NCBI RefSeq assembly: GCF_016462415.1
Contig: NZ_JAEMTF010000043.1
Coordinates: forward strand, 1 to 36,484
Source: Williamsia sp.
Lineage (GTDB): Bacteria; Actinomycetota; Actinomycetes; Mycobacteriales; Mycobacteriaceae
Reading direction: 5' to 3'
DNA: 36,484 nucleotides
A model generated the notes under the pieces. That model was given only the letters and a program-made list of their open reading frames with translations, was not told the origin of the DNA and ran no database searches. Positions 33,007 through 36,484 of the stretch are shown one piece after another. The position numbers and the translations under genes are program-made. The stretch's first letter is position 1. Every line of letters begins with the position of its first letter.

Positions 33007-34446
33007 ATGACACAACGGACTACCCCCGAGTCGACGGACGTCAACCAAAGCCTGACCCTGACGGTGGTGTGCATTGGATTCGCGATGGTGATCGTCGACA
33101 CGACCATCGTCAACGTCGCATTGCCCGCCATCAGAGACGATTTCGGCAGCGACCTGAGCACCCTGCAATGGGTCGTCGACGGCTACATTATGGTTCTCGC
33201 CGCGCTACTCCTCTCCGGTGGAGCGATGGTCGACCGCCTCGGTGCAGCTCGGATGTTCCGGGTCGGCGTCGCCCTGTTCACGATCGCATCAGTGTTGTGT
33301 GGTTTCGCACCCGACAGCATGGTGCTGATCTCCGCCCGGCTCGTCCAGGGGGTCGCCGCCGCGCTCCTCATGCCGGCGGCCATGGCCCTGTTGACTCAGG
33401 CCTATCCCGAGCCTGCGTCGAAAGCGCGTGCGGTGGCACTGTTTACGACGGTGGCCGGCAGCCCACAGGCATTCGGGCCGGTACTTGGCGGGTTGCTGGT
33501 CTCGACCATCGGCTGGCGCAGCATCTTCTTTCTCAACATCCCGGTCGGCACGGTGACCTTGCTGCTGGCCAGCCGGGGCGGGCTACCCCGCCCTGCTCTC
33601 CGTGCAGACCGTGGCACCGATGTTGCCGGCCAAGTGCTCGCCGTCCTCGCCCTCATCTCGGTCACCGGCGCACTGATCGAGGCCGGCGAGAAAGGCATCA
33701 CGTCGGTCGTACCCATCACCGCGGCGGTGTCGGCAATCGTGTTCACCATCGCGCTCGTCCTTCGCGAGCGGTCGGCGCGTTCGCCGTTGCTCCCGGCCAA
33801 ACTCCTCGGTGCCCCTGGACTGTCGGCGTACGTTGTGGTCGGCCTGTTGCTCTTTGGCGCCTATTACGGACTGGTGTTCGCGCTCAGTCTCTACCTGCAG
33901 CAGGTTCACCATTTGAGCGCCTTCGCCACCGGTCTACAGTTCTTGCCCTCTGCGCTGCCGATCTTTTTGCTGCCGGTGATCGCCGGACGCCTAGCCAACC
34001 GGTGGGGCCCGCAACGTGTGGTGATCACAGGCCTGGCGACAGCCGCGGTGGGCGCCCTCTCCCTGCTGGCTGTCGGTTCCTCGAGCAGCCCGCTCATGCT
34101 TTCGATCTCTCTGTTCTTGCTGGGATGCGGCGTGGGTCTGACGGTCGGGCCCCAGATCACGTTGGTCATCAATGCGGCGCCACCTCAATACGCAGGGATC
34201 GCGAGCGGGTTACTCAACGCCGGACGCCAAACCGGAAGCGTATTGGGTGTGGCGGTACTCGGCGCCCTTGCAGGCGCAAGCGACCGTGTCGCAGGCCTGC
34301 ACGGTGCCGTGGTGACGGCCGCAGTAATCCTCGCGGTTGCCGTCCTGTTGGGCGGGTTGTCACGGCGAAGCCGTTCGGACGAAAAACCTCACCGCAGCGA
34401 GCCGGCCAACGCCGGGCGGGCCGACGACACGACCCGGGTCTCGTGA
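33007..34446 (+). CDS. DHA2 family MFS exporter
   Basis: 479-residue, about 14-helix proton antiporter. Motifs: GFAMVIVDTTIVNVALPAI in helix 1, GGAMVDRLGAARMFRVG loop motif A, and VAGSPQAFGPVLGGLL around motif C. The last 25 residues are a polar tail. It most likely exports the product of this cluster or gives self-protection. GAGGACACGAC precedes the ATG, 62 bases after the SDR stop, within the same rightward arm. Its stop overlaps the GTG of the HAD phosphatase gene. It contains a TTA codon (SGLLNAG). It is distinct in sequence from the DHA2 pump at 15597-17102. Confidence 0.93.
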   Translation: MTQRTTPESTDVNQSLTLTVVCIGFAMVIVDTTIVNVALPAIRDDFGSDLSTLQWVVDGYIMVLAALLLSGGAMVDRLGAARMFRVGVALFTIASVLCGFAPDSMVLISARLVQGVAAALLMPAAMALLTQAYPEPASKARAVALFTTVAGSPQAFGPVLGGLLVSTIGWRSIFFLNIPVGTVTLLLASRGGLPRPALRADRGTDVAGQVLAVLALISVTGALIEAGEKGITSVVPITAAVSAIVFTIALVLRERSARSPLLPAKLLGAPGLSAYVVVGLLLFGAYYGLVFALSLYLQQVHHLSAFATGLQFLPSALPIFLLPVIAGRLANRWGPQRVVITGLATAAVGALSLLAVGSSSSPLMLSISLFLLGCGVGLTVGPQITLVINAAPPQYAGIASGLLNAGRQTGSVLGVAVLGALAGASDRVAGLHGAVVTAAVILAVAVLLGGLSRRSRSDEKPHRSEPANAGRADDTTRVS

Positions 34447-35171
34447 CGACACCGCCACGCGGCATCGCATTCTTCGACGTCGACGAGACACTCATCACCA
34501 CCAAAAGCATGTTCCGCTTCCTCGAATTCTTTATGGCAGCGGTTGGCAGACCGCCCGCCGTCTATGCGGCCGCGATCCGGCGTCTGACCGACGCTGCACA
34601 CCGGGGCGTTCCGCGCCGTGAGACGAACGCGTTGTTTTACGAAAACCTTGCCGGGTGGAATCGTCAGGACATAGCCGACATAGGGCAGGCATGGTTCAAC
34701 GCCGAAATGCGCTTGGGGCACCTCTTCCACCCGCCGGTCGCACAGCGGCTGGCTGTGCACCAGGCACAGGGCACGCCGACGGTGTTGGTTTCTGGATCGT
34801 TCTCGGCCTGCCTCGATCCAATCGGACGGCATGTAGGAGCTGATGAATGGTTCGGAACGGTTCCCACGGTCGACGACGATCGATACACCGGCGCCGTGTC
34901 GTCGGTTGTGATCGGACCTGACAAGGGGCGGATCGCACGTCGACTCATCGCATCGCGTGACGTGGCAGCGGAGCACTGTTGGGCATACGGAGACCACGCC
35001 TCAGACATCGACCTGTTGCGGTCGGTGGGACGGCCGTTCGTGGTCGGCTCCGATCCGGCGCTGCACACTGCAGCGAGGATCGGCGGGTGGCAGGCGCTAG
35101 ACGGTATCTCCACCGCCCGGCCGGCTCTCGTGCCTGCTACCCAGATTGCAGGTCCGGCGGCGAGTATTTAG
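34443..35171 (+). CDS. HAD-IB family phosphatase (SerB-like)
   Basis: 242-residue haloacid dehalogenase-superfamily hydrolase. Motif I is FFDVDETLI (Asp12, Asp14), motif II VLVSGSF (Ser117), motif III Lys161 (GPDKGRIA) and motif IV YGDHASDIDLL (Asp184, Asp188), so a Mg-dependent phosphatase with all catalytic residues. The GTG at 34443 overlaps the exporter stop (GTGA); the long open frame upstream is only the exporter gene read in another frame. In gamma-butyrolactone pathways a phosphatase must remove the phosphate brought in from dihydroxyacetone phosphate, and this enzyme is a candidate for that step. A general phosphomonoester substrate is the alternative. The last four bases overlap the convergent regulator. 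Confidence 0.9.
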   Translation: MTTPPRGIAFFDVDETLITTKSMFRFLEFFMAAVGRPPAVYAAAIRRLTDAAHRGVPRRETNALFYENLAGWNRQDIADIGQAWFNAEMRLGHLFHPPVAQRLAVHQAQGTPTVLVSGSFSACLDPIGRHVGADEWFGTVPTVDDDRYTGAVSSVVIGPDKGRIARRLIASRDVAAEHCWAYGDHASDIDLLRSVGRPFVVGSDPALHTAARIGGWQALDGISTARPALVPATQIAGPAASI

Positions 35172-36007
35172 ACGGCGGTCTGTTCGGCGGCTGACCGGGC
35201 GAGCTCAGCGAGCTTGACAGCGGTCGGGCTTCCTTTGGGCGCCGACCACGTGACGACAGTCAATCGGGGGTCCGCGGGAAGTGGCAGGCCGGTGTAGAAC
35301 ATATCCAGAACACCGACTTCGGGATGGTTAATGACGCGGCGGCCGTGCGACCGCGGCTTGACCTCGTGTTCATTCCAGAACTTGGCGAACAATTCGCTGG
35401 CTTCCAGCATCTGCTCGATCAGTTGCGAAAGTCGCGGTTCGTCGCGGTGATGGGCAAGGTCGTACCGGAGCCAGGCCACCTGATCTCGCGCCACCTCGTC
35501 CCAGTCCCCGTACAGCGCGACCGCATCGGGCTCGAGGAACAGACGGCGCGTCACGTTGGTGACCTCCACGCGGCCGTCGATACCGAATGCTCTGGCCCCC
35601 ACTGCGTTCGAGGCGACGACGTCCGTCCACGGCGTTAGCACGAAAGCGGGAAGCGTATCACTGAGGGAACGGATCAGTTGATGCAATTCGGTCGGGATGC
35701 TAACCGGATCGACCCGTCCGCTTGCACTCTCGATCACCGCTATCCGGTACAGGTAAGACCGCGTCGAGCGGTCAAGATCCGATGCGTCAGCAATCGCGTT
35801 GAGAACCGACACAGACGGATTGAGCGCTCTGCCCTGCTCCAATTTGGTGTAGTACTCCACGCTCAGGCCAGCAAGCTCGGCAAACTCTTGTCGTCTAAGA
35901 CCAGGCACTCGACGGTTGAGATTCGTTCTCTCACCCGGAGCAACTGTCATCTTCGCCCTGTTCGATTTCAGAAAGGACGCGAAGGCGTCGTCCAACGGAT
36001 GTGGCAT
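35168..36007 (-). CDS. XRE family regulator with MmyB-like ligand domain
   Basis: 279-residue regulator. The N-terminal helix-turn-helix is at about 30-62 (RRVPGLRRQEFAELAGLSV then YYTKLEQGR). The rest is the MmyB-like ligand-binding domain with DVVASNAVGARAFG, a central RDQVAWLRYDLAHHRDEPRL and a C-terminal PEVGVLDMFYTGLPLP. MmyB, from the methylenomycin cluster, is a positive regulator, and such domains are thought to bind fatty-acid-like ligands. The ATG at 36007 has GGGGGT 9 bases upstream; an upstream in-frame extension lacks homology. Convergent with the HAD gene by four bases, it is the obvious candidate cluster regulator. No AfsR/ArpA-type butyrolactone receptor is present. Confidence 0.9.
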   Translation of the reverse strand: MPHPLDDAFASFLKSNRAKMTVAPGERTNLNRRVPGLRRQEFAELAGLSVEYYTKLEQGRALNPSVSVLNAIADASDLDRSTRSYLYRIAVIESASGRVDPVSIPTELHQLIRSLSDTLPAFVLTPWTDVVASNAVGARAFGIDGRVEVTNVTRRLFLEPDAVALYGDWDEVARDQVAWLRYDLAHHRDEPRLSQLIEQMLEASELFAKFWNEHEVKPRSHGRRVINHPEVGVLDMFYTGLPLPADPRLTVVTWSAPKGSPTAVKLAELARSAAEQTAV

Positions 36008-36484
36008 TGTTTTATACCCCCGGCAACGTTGGTCATGGTTCAGCAGCAGTGTGCGCCCGTTAGGACGCAGCATCGACGATTGTTAGTTAGTCCCCATAGT
36101 AAGTTGTACAGGGGTGCGGGGGAGTCCTTGATCCTGTTTGCGTCGTTCGCGTAGTTCACACCTCTTGCAACGGGTCGGACGGGCGGCATGACCATTCGGA
36201 CCGTTCTCCTCCGTGTCCGATCTCGGTGGGCGACACTCGTCAGGCCTCAGTCGTGTCGGAACAGCACAGAGCTACGTGACATCGCGCCGAACGCACACTT
36301 TCCCCGCCCACCCTTGGCCGCCTGGTGCGCCTACCGCCCGAAGCGTTACCCATCGAACCGCCGCCCTACTGTCGACTGGGTCGGCGTTATTACGGCGCGA
36401 CCTAGTCCCCGGCCGACCGGTTCCCGAAGGGTTGACATCCTGCCATTGGGAAATGACACTCTCCGGGTGTGTGACGCGGCGCAC
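36008..36484. other. Gene-free right end of window
   Basis: About 480 bases with no recognisable gene. A minus-strand open frame beginning at the window edge (36272-36484) could be part of something larger, but it shows no family and atypical composition, so it is not called. The stretch holds the upstream region of the MmyB-like regulator and, near its end, a candidate rightward promoter. Confidence 0.5.
36432..36460 (+). promoter_or_regulatory. Candidate sigma-70-type promoter pointing out of the window
   Basis: TTGACA (36432-36437) is followed after 17 bases by GACACT (36455-36460). The -35 box is a perfect consensus; the -10 box keeps only A at position 2 and T at position 6. It could drive a gene beyond the right edge. 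Confidence 0.35.

Noticed and set aside
33069-35171. A single 700-codon open frame covering the exporter and HAD genes
   Set aside because: Its first 458 codons are an Arg/Pro-rich off-frame reading of the MFS gene; only the part from the GTG at 34443 is a real protein (HAD phosphatase).
36272-36484. Possible partial minus-strand gene at the right edge
   Set aside because: No recognisable family, composition unlike neighbours, and a good plus-strand -35 box lies inside it.
1-36484. CRISPR arrays, insertion sequences, integrases, rRNA genes
   Set aside because: No regularly spaced repeats, transposase or recombinase motifs, or rRNA-like stretches were seen in either strand.

Overview
The window is dense, high-GC DNA with short intergenic gaps, many ATGA/GTGA gene overlaps and several GTG/TTG starts. 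Gene families (DUF3830, SCO6745, HxlR, DHA2 exporters, MmyB-like XRE, AfsA, an HspR-type HAIR box before clpB) point to an actinobacterium. The mix suggests a mycolic-acid group genus such as Gordonia, Williamsia or Rhodococcus. The genus is inferred; no rRNA or tRNA is present to fix it.

Left part (about 0.16-11.4 kb): a small-molecule catabolism region. A leftward operon (amidase, DUF3830, GntR/FCD regulator) diverges from a rightward pair (Asp/Glu-racemase family protein, second amidase) across a perfect 22-bp palindrome that looks like the GntR operator. A second racemase/maleate-isomerase paralogue and an SCO6745-family protein follow on the minus strand. A rightward run then encodes an amino-acid permease, a DhaK-DhaL dihydroxyacetone-type kinase, a DUF998 membrane protein and an SDR.

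Middle (11.5-21.8 kb): a secreted protein with a C-terminal nuclease-like domain sits directly upstream of an Imm49 immunity protein, a likely polymorphic toxin-immunity pair. Next come SnoaL-like and VOC proteins, a TetR/DHA2-exporter divergon, two SDRs (one without the catalytic Tyr/Lys) divergent from an HxlR regulator, and clpB with a perfect HAIR element.

Right part (22.5-36.0 kb): after a 0.7-kb gene-free stretch comes what looks like an uncharacterised biosynthetic gene cluster. One arm runs leftward: AfsA-like double hotdog protein, FabH, ACP, FabF, FabD, FabG, carboxymuconolactone-decarboxylase-like protein, enoyl-reductase-like MDR. The other runs rightward: divergent KAS III-like protein, FAD monooxygenase, SDR resembling mycofactocin-coupled enzymes, DHA2 exporter, HAD phosphatase. 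A convergent MmyB-type XRE regulator closes it. The arms together supply chain initiation, elongation, beta-keto reduction, enoyl reduction, tailoring, dephosphorylation and export, but no classical dehydratase. This suggests a dedicated type II fatty-acid/polyketide line feeding an AfsA-type (gamma-butyrolactone/butenolide-like) or related small molecule. It is the most interesting system in the window.
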